Both the position numbers and the translations under genes were made by a program. This document shows, piece after piece, positions 56,843 to 64,000 of a DNA stretch of 64,000 bases. The notes beneath the pieces were generated by a model, which saw nothing but the letters and a program-made list of their open reading frames with translations, was not told the DNA's origin and did no database searches. This stretch comes from DATBAX01 sp963723765 (GTDB taxonomy: Bacteria > Acidobacteriota > Terriglobia > Terriglobales > Acidobacteriaceae). The DNA is taken from the NCBI GenBank assembly GCA_963723765.1, contig CAVRSD010000001.1, positions 1-64,000 of the forward strand, written 5' to 3'. Position 1 is the stretch's first letter; every line of letters starts with the position of its first letter.

Positions 56843-57027
56843 TGACTACTTTGCTCAACCTCGCTCTCGGCTTTCAGCCGCGTCGCTTCCCGGCGTCGCA
56901 GCCACGTCTTTACCGCGAACATTCCCAGGATCGCCAGCGTCATCAGGCGCAATCGCTGATCGGTCAACGTCATCCACGCGGCCGCGCCTAGAACCACAAA
57001 CGCGATCATTGCCATGTAAAGACGCAC
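56833..57027 (-). CDS. Small membrane protein between tRNA-Tyr and tRNA-Thr
   Basis: 64 residues: MRLYMAMIAFVVLGAAAWMTL, then a second hydrophobic run LMTLAILGMFAVKTWL, then a basic/acidic tail. Start GTG 57027 has GGAGTGAA eight bases before it. The stop TAG falls in the first bases of tRNA-Thr. A two-span membrane peptide is plausible; function unknown. Confidence 0.55.
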
Positions 57028-57074
57028 TGGAACTTCACTCCACTCAGGATCGCGTCCGCCCCGCTAAACTCTGG

Positions 57075-57159
57075 TGCACAGGGAAGGATTCGAACCTTCG
57101 TACCTCATAAGAGGGGCAGATTTACAGTCTGCTGGCTTTAACCACTCACCCACCTGTGC
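57075..57159 (-). tRNA. tRNA-Tyr (GTA anticodon)
   Basis: 85 bases with a long variable arm; acceptor GCACAGG/CCTGTGC, anticodon loop CTGTAAA, T arm AAGGTTCGAATCCTT, CCA encoded. Confidence 0.96.
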
Positions 57160-57405
57160 AGTAAGCCGAATTCCGGCTTTTTACTTCACCTCCGGCTTTC
57201 GCCGGTGTTGCGCGTGGACGCGTAGGATCGTGCAGGCAGCGAGCTTGCAAAAATTATTTAAAAAGCAGAAATGCGCGCGAGAATCCGCATCGCGCACACA
57301 CTACACTTGGAAAAACTTCCTTATGGAGTGCCGTTGGAAAAAATCTGCCACGCCGCCGCGCCAAGCCTACTGCGTCCGGAACCGATCTCTGCAATCAAAT
57401 GCTGG

Positions 57406-57478
57406 AGCTGACGGAGGGATTTGAACCCCCGACCCTCTGATTACAAATCAGATGCTCTACCAGCTGAGCTACGCCAGC
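57406..57478 (-). tRNA. tRNA-Thr (TGT anticodon)
   Basis: Acceptor GCTGGCG/CGTCAGC with one G-U pair, anticodon loop TTTGTAA, T arm GGGGGTTCAAATCCC, CCA encoded. First gene of the tRNA-tuf segment. Confidence 0.96.
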
Positions 57479-57815
57479 AGTTTGAGACAATCAAGCCCTT
57501 AAGGGCACAGACTATCCCTCTGATCCCTTCCTGATGTCCGGGACAATTTTAAAAGGTACCATAACGGTACCTAACGTGCAACAGACCAGTTGATTTTTCG
57601 CTACCCCCCTCCGACCACCCTCCCACTGACCTGGAATCGGCGACCCGGACTCGGCCCAAATGTTATGATGACGGCTTCCTGACCATCCTGGCTGTCTGGG
57701 AAGTCAGAAGTAAGAATTCAGAATTCAGAAGTTAAACCACCCCGTAATCAGCCTTTACTTCGGGCATTCTGAATTCTTACTTCTGACTTTCTTCAGCCGT
57801 TATGGCCAGTTCTCC
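57479..57815. other. Divergent intergenic region, tRNA operon upstream side
   Basis: Contains GGTACC-ataac-GGTACC at 57555-57571 within an AT-rich patch upstream of the tRNAs (possible promoter or operator on the minus strand; no clear -35/-10 pair), and a perfect 22-bp inverted repeat, AGTCAGAAGTAAGAATTCAG.., at 57702-57723 and 57767-57788, 28 bases before the next gene. Confidence 0.6.
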
Positions 57816-58862
57816 ATGCGCATCCGACGACGCCTCCCTGTCATCTTCGCCGTTCTGATCGTAATCGCGGCCGTCGCGCTGGTTGTCTTCCTGCGCAAGC
57901 ATGCCCCACCCGAACCGGCCCGCCTGCTGCCCAGTGCCGACGGCTTTTTCTATGTGAATTTGGAATTGATACGCTTGGCAAACATTAGCGGCAAGCTGCC
58001 GGAAGTCGCGCACGATCCCGAATACGAGCAATTCATCCAGGCCACCGGCTTTCAGTTCGAGCGGGACCTCGACAAGGCCGCTTTTGCCATCCATTACCCC
58101 AGCAATCCAGATCCAAAGAAACCCGGATCGGACGAGGTCCGCTATTCCGAAGTTCTGGTGGGTAAATTTGATGGGGATCGCCTGAGACAGTATCTGCGGA
58201 AGTTTTCCGGTTCGGTCGAAAACTACGGGCCCACGGACATCTACAACATCCCGCTCGAAGGCCGCACGCTGCGCGTGGCAATTCTAGGCGTGGATACGGT
58301 GGCGGCATCGAATCACAGTGATCCGCTGGTGATTCGTGGAATCATTGATCGCTCGCGCAAACTGGCGTCGCCCTTCGGTGGGCCCGCGCTCTTGCGTCAA
58401 TACTACAAACACGTGCCCTTGGCCAGTTTGGCGTGGCTGATCTTCCGGGGAACTCCCTCTTTAAACGGGACAAGTACAGTTCCCTCTGCCGGAATCAACC
58501 TGTCTTTTCTGTTTCCAAAACCGGTGGCGCTGGTGGCTTCGGTGCGATATCTCGGGTCTGTACATCTCAGGGCGGAAGCTTTTACAGCAAGCGCAGATGA
58601 TGCAGCGCAAGCCACCGATAAACTCAAGACGTTTCTCTCACTCTTCAACTCAGCAGAAGTTTCAGTTTCCGGACATGGGCCCGATCCAGACGTGAAACAG
58701 TTTTTTAGCAGCCTTAAAATAGAACAGCACAGCGATCGCGCCGTTCTCACGGCAACCATACCTCCAGGATTCATTCGCAAAGCCGTGACCGACGCGCAGA
58801 ATGAAGTGGCCCCATCGGCCTCGCAACCACCGGACCACAAAGCTGCTACTCCCGGCCCATGA
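57816..58862 (+). CDS. Membrane-anchored conserved hypothetical protein
   Basis: 348 residues. N-terminal basic stretch RIRRR and a single membrane segment (LPVIFAVLIVIAAVALVVFL), the remainder periplasmic: LLPSADGFFYVNLELIRLAN, FQFERDLDKAAFAIHYP, LAWLIFRGTP. A Pro/Ala-rich tail ends it. Similar acidobacterial proteins resemble DUF3352; no function known. ATG 57816. Confidence 0.65.
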   Translation: MRIRRRLPVIFAVLIVIAAVALVVFLRKHAPPEPARLLPSADGFFYVNLELIRLANISGKLPEVAHDPEYEQFIQATGFQFERDLDKAAFAIHYPSNPDPKKPGSDEVRYSEVLVGKFDGDRLRQYLRKFSGSVENYGPTDIYNIPLEGRTLRVAILGVDTVAASNHSDPLVIRGIIDRSRKLASPFGGPALLRQYYKHVPLASLAWLIFRGTPSLNGTSTVPSAGINLSFLFPKPVALVASVRYLGSVHLRAEAFTASADDAAQATDKLKTFLSLFNSAEVSVSGHGPDPDVKQFFSSLKIEQHSDRAVLTATIPPGFIRKAVTDAQNEVAPSASQPPDHKAATPGP

Positions 58863-58935
58863 CACGAATAGTGCCTTTTTCAGTAGCCCGGAGTGATTCG
58901 CCTGCTTCGGCTTGATGCAGGTACAATAAATCTGT

Positions 58936-59658
58936 ATGTCGAATCTTCCTCTTCCCATCGCGGCGTTCCTGGCGGGCCTGGTGTCCTTTCTCTCGCCTTG
59001 TGTGCTGCCCCTGGTTCCGGGATACGTATCCCTAATTTCCGGCGCAGGAGTCGAGGAACTGAAGTCGGAAGACGGCCGTTTGCTGCGCAAAGTCATGCTG
59101 AATTCCATCGGCTTTATTCTGGGCTTCAGCATTGTGTTCATATCGCTGGGCGCGCTTTCTACGGAAGTCGGTCACGTAATGGCTCGCTACAAATCAGTTC
59201 TTGCGCGGGTCGCCGGCGTCATCATCATTTTGTTTGGGCTCCATCTCACGGGAATTCTCCGCATCAAAGCGTTGTACGCGGACAAGCGTCTCCATAATGT
59301 GAAAGGCGGCAGCACACCGTGGGGAGCGTTCGTCATTGGTTTTGCGTTCGCATTTGGCTGGACCCCCTGTGTCGGCCCGATTCTCGGCGTCATTTTGGGA
59401 TTTGCCGCCGCCCAGGATTCCGTCATGAAGGGAATCTTCTTACTATCTATCTATTCTCTGGGCCTGGCCGTACCCTTTCTGCTGACTGCTCTGGGGATCG
59501 AGCGCTTCCTCAAGTTCTACGGTCGTTTCCGGGCCCACATGCATGCCGTCGAAGTAGCCAGCGGCGGCTTGCTGATAGCGTTGGGCATCTTGCTGGTGTT
59601 GGGAAAATTCACTTTGCTGGCAAATTATTTTTCGGCCCTCAGCCGATTTGCGCTGTAG
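58936..59658 (+). CDS. ccdA: CcdA-type thiol:disulfide membrane transporter
   Basis: 240 residues, six membrane segments. Redox cysteines in SPCVLPLVPGY (C22) and GWTPCVGPILG (C145), the CcdA/DsbD-beta pattern; it passes electrons from cytosolic thioredoxin to the periplasm. The next two genes encode the other parts of a DsbD-like chain. ATG 58936. Confidence 0.93.
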   Translation: MSNLPLPIAAFLAGLVSFLSPCVLPLVPGYVSLISGAGVEELKSEDGRLLRKVMLNSIGFILGFSIVFISLGALSTEVGHVMARYKSVLARVAGVIIILFGLHLTGILRIKALYADKRLHNVKGGSTPWGAFVIGFAFAFGWTPCVGPILGVILGFAAAQDSVMKGIFLLSIYSLGLAVPFLLTALGIERFLKFYGRFRAHMHAVEVASGGLLIALGILLVLGKFTLLANYFSALSRFAL

Positions 59659-59670
59659 TAGGAGTTATTT

Positions 59671-60282
59671 GTGAAACGTGATCCGATTGTCATTGTTGTC
59701 GTGGCCATGGTGATTTCGCTGCTACTGGTCTTCGGCGTCGAGAAGGCCCGCCACCGCTCCGATCCTTTACCGGATGCGGGCAACACCCTGAAGAACCAGA
59801 TGGCTCCCGATTTTGCTCTGGCCTCGCTCGACGGCAAATCCACGATTCGTCTTTCCGACTACCGCGGAAAAGCCGTACTGCTGAACTTCTGGGCCACATG
59901 GTGCGTGCCCTGCAAGATCGAAATGCCCTGGTTTGTCGAACTGCAGAATCAATACGGCGCCCAGGGACTGCAAGTGGTTGGCGTCGCCATGGATGACGCC
60001 AGCCCCGAGGACATCGCAAAGTTCGCCAAAGACATGGGCGTGAACTATCCCATCGCAGTGGGCAAGGAATCCGTGGGAGACGCCTATGGTGGCGTGCAAT
60101 TTCTTCCGGCAACTTTTTACATCGGCCGCGACGGCAAGGTGATCGACAAAGTTTTCGGCCTCAAAGGCAAGCACGAAATTCAGGACGACATTAAAAAAGC
60201 CCTCTCCTTGAACAGCGGACCAGCCATTGCCACGCCTGCCGCCCAGCTTATCCCGGCAACTCCCGGAAAGGCGACAAACTGA
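59671..60282 (+). CDS. TlpA/ResA-type membrane-bound thioredoxin
   Basis: 203 residues. Signal anchor IVIVVVAMVISLLLVFGV, thioredoxin fold with WCVPC (77-81), FWATWCVPCKIEMPWF and late cis-proline LPATFYIG. Start GTG 59671 with AGGAG six bases before it. 12 bases after ccdA; reduced by it, likely used in cytochrome c maturation or disulfide repair. Confidence 0.92.
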   Translation: MKRDPIVIVVVAMVISLLLVFGVEKARHRSDPLPDAGNTLKNQMAPDFALASLDGKSTIRLSDYRGKAVLLNFWATWCVPCKIEMPWFVELQNQYGAQGLQVVGVAMDDASPEDIAKFAKDMGVNYPIAVGKESVGDAYGGVQFLPATFYIGRDGKVIDKVFGLKGKHEIQDDIKKALSLNSGPAIATPAAQLIPATPGKATN

Positions 60283-60284
60283 CC

Positions 60285-60848
60285 ATGCGGAATCGAGTTG
60301 CGGCCAGCGCCGCCATGAGAACTTTGCTCGTTCTTTCATTGCTCTCTGCGCTACTCATTTCCCAGGACGACATCCCGGGCAAGAAAGCCCCTTCCATCAC
60401 CATGATGGAGGCGCCACTCATCACCATTATTCGCGGTAAAGGCGGATCGGTGGATTTGCAGTTCCGCATTGGCTCCGGTTTTCACGTCAACTCCAACACG
60501 CCTACGCAGGAATATCTGATTCCGACGGCCCTCAAGCTGAACGCTCCCACGGACATCGTGGTGGGAAGAATCACTTATCCACCGGGCGAGGAAATGGCAT
60601 TCGCCTTCGCTCCCGATGAAAAATTAAGCGTTTACAGTGGAGCATTCACCGTGGGCGTGATCGTGCGCCCGCTGGCCAGCGTGCTGCCTGGTAAATACGA
60701 ATTCCGTGGGAAGTTGAAGTATCAGGCTTGCGACAAGGCCGCCTGCTATCCGCCGAAAGAGTTACCGGTAGAGTTTGAAGTAAAAGTCGTGAAAACCGCT
60801 CCCGCACACGTGAAGAATCCCGGACAAAGCCCGCACGTACACACCTAG
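60285..60848 (+). CDS. DsbD alpha-like periplasmic thiol protein
   Basis: 187 residues. Signal segment MRTLLVLSLLSALLISQ, then an immunoglobulin-like domain with GFHVNSNTP and KYQACDKAACYPPKELPV; C149 and C154 match the DsbD N-terminal pair. Starts two bases after tlpA ends. With ccdA and tlpA it reconstitutes a split DsbD. Confidence 0.85.
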   Translation: MRNRVAASAAMRTLLVLSLLSALLISQDDIPGKKAPSITMMEAPLITIIRGKGGSVDLQFRIGSGFHVNSNTPTQEYLIPTALKLNAPTDIVVGRITYPPGEEMAFAFAPDEKLSVYSGAFTVGVIVRPLASVLPGKYEFRGKLKYQACDKAACYPPKELPVEFEVKVVKTAPAHVKNPGQSPHVHT

Positions 60849-60934
60849 GTTTCGAATCAAAAAATTAGGCTAAAGCACTCCGGAGGGTCAGCCGTACTTA
60901 TTGTTGGTGTAATTGCCTGTTTACAACAGTAATC

Positions 60935-61579
60935 ATGGACGCCGCCACGCGATTTGACGTAAAGTGCTGCACGATGGCGAATTCGACGCGCAATTTGGTT
61001 GTGGTTCAGCCGAACTCGAAGGCCCTTCCTGAATCGCTTACCTATTACGATCCGGAATTACAAAACGCGTGGAACGTGGAACCGCACGACGCGGAGCGAT
61101 TGGCGGCAGCGATTGCTAAATCACGGGTGCTACAGCGGAAGTACATGAAGCAGTTGACGAAACTGCGTCCAAGGCTGAATCAGCGTACGTACTTACGGTT
61201 CGCGGCTGAGAGTGACACCCTGTTCGACAGCAATCTCCTTAAGTTCACCTTTGGCGATCACCTGAACTTCGAGGGAAAGGCACGGAGAAAGCGGCCAGGG
61301 ACAACCGTACGAGCGACATTCCTCAGCTTCGACGAGGATAGGCTACACGAGCTGCGTTACCGAGATGTCGAGTCCGTGCGCGTGAATGTCCCAGAGGATC
61401 GATGGTTTGAGTGGCACAATACGGACGGCCGCAAGCAAATCGACAGTCTCCTATCCCATGAATTGATTCGTTCTGGACAGCACCTGATGAGGCACAAGTT
61501 CCTTTTCGCGTCAGGTGCAACAATCTCTATCGGATTCGCTCGGATTGCGTGGGGAACACAACGGATTTCAAAACACTGA
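60935..61579 (+). CDS. Hypothetical protein, lone gene
   Basis: 214 residues, soluble and basic. Middle part AERLAAAIAKSRVLQRKYMKQLTKLRPRLN is helical; FGDHLNFEGKARRKRPGTTVRA and the later WFEWHNTDGRKQIDSLL follow. Start ATG 60935 or 60974, neither with a good ribosome binding site. Not recognised. Confidence 0.5.
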   Translation: MDAATRFDVKCCTMANSTRNLVVVQPNSKALPESLTYYDPELQNAWNVEPHDAERLAAAIAKSRVLQRKYMKQLTKLRPRLNQRTYLRFAAESDTLFDSNLLKFTFGDHLNFEGKARRKRPGTTVRATFLSFDEDRLHELRYRDVESVRVNVPEDRWFEWHNTDGRKQIDSLLSHELIRSGQHLMRHKFLFASGATISIGFARIAWGTQRISKH

Positions 61580-61626
61580 TCCCCTCTTGATAACTGGTGA
61601 AAAATCGCAATTTCACCAACAACCGA

Positions 61627-64000
61627 CTAGAACGTTGGACTCATATCGCTTGACGTCCCGCCTGCCGCAGGCACGTAGCACTTCAACGTGTAATCCATCA
61701 CCATGCGATCGGCATTGAAGCGCCAGCCCAGGGTGCGGATGGTTCGCTTCATGCGTTTGATCCAGCCTCGCGGTAAGCCATCGCGGTCGCGCTGATAGAA
61801 CAGCGGGATCACTTCTTCCTGCAGCACCCGATACAATTCTTCTCCATCACGGCTGTCGTGAATGCTCATGTTGGAATTGGTCCTTCCAGTCCCGATAGCA
61901 AAGCCGTTCAGTCCGTCGTAAGCCTCAGCCCACCAGCCGTCAAGAACTGAGAGATTGAGTCCTCCGTTCAACACGACTTTCTGACCGCTGGTACCAGACG
62001 CTTCGAGCGGACGCCGGGGGCTGTTCAGCCACACGTCAACACCCTGGACGAAATGGCGTCCCACATTGATGTCATAGTCTTCCACGAAGACAAATTTTTC
62101 AGCAAATTTCGGATCGCGCATCATTTGCGCTATCTGCTGGAGAACGCCCTTGCCGGGTTCATCGCGTGGGTGGGCCTTGCCGGCAAAAACGAACTGCACA
62201 GGACGCTTGGGATCGTTGACCATCGAGGCGAGTCGCTCGATATCTTTGAGAATCAAATCAGCCCGCTTGTAAGTGGCAAAGCGGCGGGCAAACCCAATGG
62301 TCAGAGCATCGGGACTGAGCACGCGGGCAAGTCTCTGCAGCGTCTCCGGCGACTCACCGCGAGGCTTGGCCTGTTCCACTGCGCGATGCCGCACAAAATC
62401 GAGGAGCCGCGATTTCAAATGAAGGTGCGTTTCCCAAAGTTCGCCATCATCCACGCTTTCAATCCGCTCCCATATCTTTGCCTCGGCGCTATGCTCCTGC
62501 CAATCCGTTCCTAAATGGCGGTCATAGAGGCGAAACATCTGCGGCGCCAGCCACGAAGGGACATGCACGCCATTGGTGATATGCCCGATGGGAACCTCTT
62601 CTTCCGGCTTGCCGGGAAAGAGCCCCGTCCACATCGCACGCGACACTTCGCCATGCAATGCAGAAACGGCATTGGCGCGCCGCGCCAGTTTCAGGCCCAG
62701 TACGGTCATGCAAAACTCTTCCTGATGATTGCCCGGATTCTCGCGTCCCAGGGCCATGAGGCCTTCGAGCGAAAGACCAAGCGACTCGCGCAAAGGCCCA
62801 AGATGTTCTTCGATGAGATCACAGTGAAAGCGGTCGTGTCCTGCGGGCACCGGGGTATGCGTGGTGAAGACCACTTCCCGGGAAACACGCGGCACCGCCT
62901 GCTCGAAGGTCAAGCCTTCATCCTCCATGCGGCTGCGAATCGCTTCCAGCACGGCAAATCCGCTGTGGCCTTCGTTCAGGTGAAGAACTCCAGGCGTCGT
63001 GCCCATGGCTTTCAAAGCGCGGAAGCCTCCTACACCCAGCAGCAATTCCTGACGGATGCGAATGCGCCCATCTCCGCCGTACAAGCGTGATGTAAGTGTC
63101 CGGTCCTCCGGGGCATTGCCTTCCACGTTGGAATCCAGCAACAGCAAATCGCAACGCCCTACTTTCATGCGCCAGACCTGGGCATGAATCGACCCGCCAC
63201 GAGTCTCGATCTGCACCGTGACCGGTTCGCCATTGATGCCAATGGCAAGCTCCATGGGTAACTTGTTTACATCAGTCTCGATATATTCTTCCTGCTGCCA
63301 TCCATTTTGATCGAGCCGCTGCCGGAAATATCCCTGGCCATAGAACAGACCAATGCCGACCAGGGGAATTCCAAGATCAGACGCGCTCTTGATGTGATCG
63401 CCGGCGAGAATACCGAGTCCTCCGGAATATTCCGGAATGGAAACATGCAAGCCGAATTCGGCGGAAAAATATGCTACTGGACGAGGCCGCAGAATCCCGG
63501 CATGCCGGGCTCCCCAGGTACGGTCCCTTTCGAGATATTCACGTAGCCGGCGGTAGGCGTAATTGATGCGGCCGTGCAACACCAGTTCGCGCGCCCGTTG
63601 CTCCATTTGCGCCAACGGCATCTCGGAGAGCAAGGAAACGGGATTGTGATTGAGCTGCCGCCAGCGTATGGGGTCGAGATCGCGAAACAAGCTGCTGGCA
63701 TCATGGTCCCAACACCACCAGACGTTGCGGGCCAGCGCCCAAAGCCGTTCCTGCGCCGGCGCGATGAAGCGATCCAGGGTGCGAGCTTCGCTGACTACGG
63801 GTGCGACCTGCGCGGCAGCTTCGGTAAGCAGCCGGATCTCGTCTTCGTGAAAAACTCTGGAAGCGATCGTCTGCACCACGAGGACGCCTTGCAGAACTCC
63901 GCGATCAATCAGTGGAACCCCGAGGAAGGACTGGTACTCATCCTCGCCGGCTTCCGGGAAGTACTTGAATCGAGGATTATTCTTGACCTGTTCCACCGCC
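61627..64000 (-). CDS. glgP: Alpha-glucan phosphorylase (GT35) with N-terminal GAF domain, 5'-truncated by window
   Basis: The protein enters the window from the right edge with the last part of a GAF domain (EYQSFLGVPLIDRGVLQGVLVVQ, then FHEDEIRLLTEAAAQVAPVVSEAR). From RTLDRFIAP it becomes a short-type glycogen/alpha-glucan phosphorylase: ALARNVWWCWDHDA, FSAEFGLHVSIPEYSGGLGILAGDH, NEGHSGF, HTPVPAGHDRF, FARRFATYKRA and SGTSGQKVVLNG with the PLP lysine. Phosphorylases release glucose-1-phosphate from glycogen. A GAF module may make activity depend on a small ligand or nitrogen signal, like the GAF of PtsP. The start lies beyond the window. Confidence 0.9.
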   Translation of the reverse strand, partial: AVEQVKNNPRFKYFPEAGEDEYQSFLGVPLIDRGVLQGVLVVQTIASRVFHEDEIRLLTEAAAQVAPVVSEARTLDRFIAPAQERLWALARNVWWCWDHDASSLFRDLDPIRWRQLNHNPVSLLSEMPLAQMEQRARELVLHGRINYAYRRLREYLERDRTWGARHAGILRPRPVAYFSAEFGLHVSIPEYSGGLGILAGDHIKSASDLGIPLVGIGLFYGQGYFRQRLDQNGWQQEEYIETDVNKLPMELAIGINGEPVTVQIETRGGSIHAQVWRMKVGRCDLLLLDSNVEGNAPEDRTLTSRLYGGDGRIRIRQELLLGVGGFRALKAMGTTPGVLHLNEGHSGFAVLEAIRSRMEDEGLTFEQAVPRVSREVVFTTHTPVPAGHDRFHCDLIEEHLGPLRESLGLSLEGLMALGRENPGNHQEEFCMTVLGLKLARRANAVSALHGEVSRAMWTGLFPGKPEEEVPIGHITNGVHVPSWLAPQMFRLYDRHLGTDWQEHSAEAKIWERIESVDDGELWETHLHLKSRLLDFVRHRAVEQAKPRGESPETLQRLARVLSPDALTIGFARRFATYKRADLILKDIERLASMVNDPKRPVQFVFAGKAHPRDEPGKGVLQQIAQMMRDPKFAEKFVFVEDYDINVGRHFVQGVDVWLNSPRRPLEASGTSGQKVVLNGGLNLSVLDGWWAEAYDGLNGFAIGTGRTNSNMSIHDSRDGEELYRVLQEEVIPLFYQRDRDGLPRGWIKRMKRTIRTLGWRFNADRMVMDYTLKCYVPAAGGTSSDMSPTF

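Overview
The window reads as a chromosomal segment of a member of the Acidobacteriota (Terriglobia/Koribacter-like). Grounds are the protein styles (paired DUF1800/DUF1501 exported proteins, a secreted Q-rich protein with a BamE-like tail, an OprB-type porin), an E. coli-like gene order Thr-Tyr-Thr-Gly tRNAs - tuf - rpmG - Trp tRNA - secE - nusG - rplKAJL - rpoBC, moderately high G+C, and a very high density of dispersed palindromes. The lineage call is an inference from protein recognition, not a phylogeny.

Layout. 0.1-1.2 kb: two small minus-strand genes. 1.4-6.4 kb: a sulfur-carrier cysteine biosynthesis cluster: cysteine synthase (cysM), JAMM protease (mec), an exported Nif3-like protein, a complete REP-associated transposase (RAYT) element, CysO/ThiS-like carrier, and a MoeZ-type ThiF-rhodanese activating enzyme. 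6.5-12 kb: secreted or envelope proteins and an OprB-like porin. 12.3-19.2 kb: hemL, a polysaccharide deacetylase, deoxynucleoside kinase, DUF420 protein, a small decayed stretch with a broken AbrB-type antitoxin, and panB-panC. 19.2-26.7 kb: hydrolase, alkyladenine glycosylase, M50 protease, bcp, a repeat-bearing secreted protein, ligA, HIT protein. 26.9-31.1 kb: DUF1800-DUF1501 pair. 31.2-31.8 kb: a second complete RAYT element. 32.1-41.6 kb: rpsA with its promoter and terminator, CarR-like secreted proteins, LysW-like zinc ribbon, M28 peptidase, rhomboid-like protein, hydrolase, pyk, YihY. 41.6-57.5 kb: the transcription/translation operon on the minus strand, ending in a clear terminator after rpoC. 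57.8-61.6 kb: a split DsbD-like thiol pathway (ccdA, tlpA, DsbD-alpha). 61.6-64 kb: a glucan phosphorylase with part of a GAF domain at its N-terminus, cut by the window edge.

Two features cut across the whole window. First, at least nine families of dispersed inverted repeats sit in almost every intergenic gap, including inside the ribosomal/RNA polymerase operon, and two RAYT genes are each bounded by long inverted copies of such palindromes. Second, single-base frame breaks occur in cysM, moeZ, a secreted protein, the porin, an M50 protease, ligA and rpoC. Because ligA and rpoC are essential, the most economical reading is residual indel errors in the assembly; none of these genes should be called dead on this evidence.
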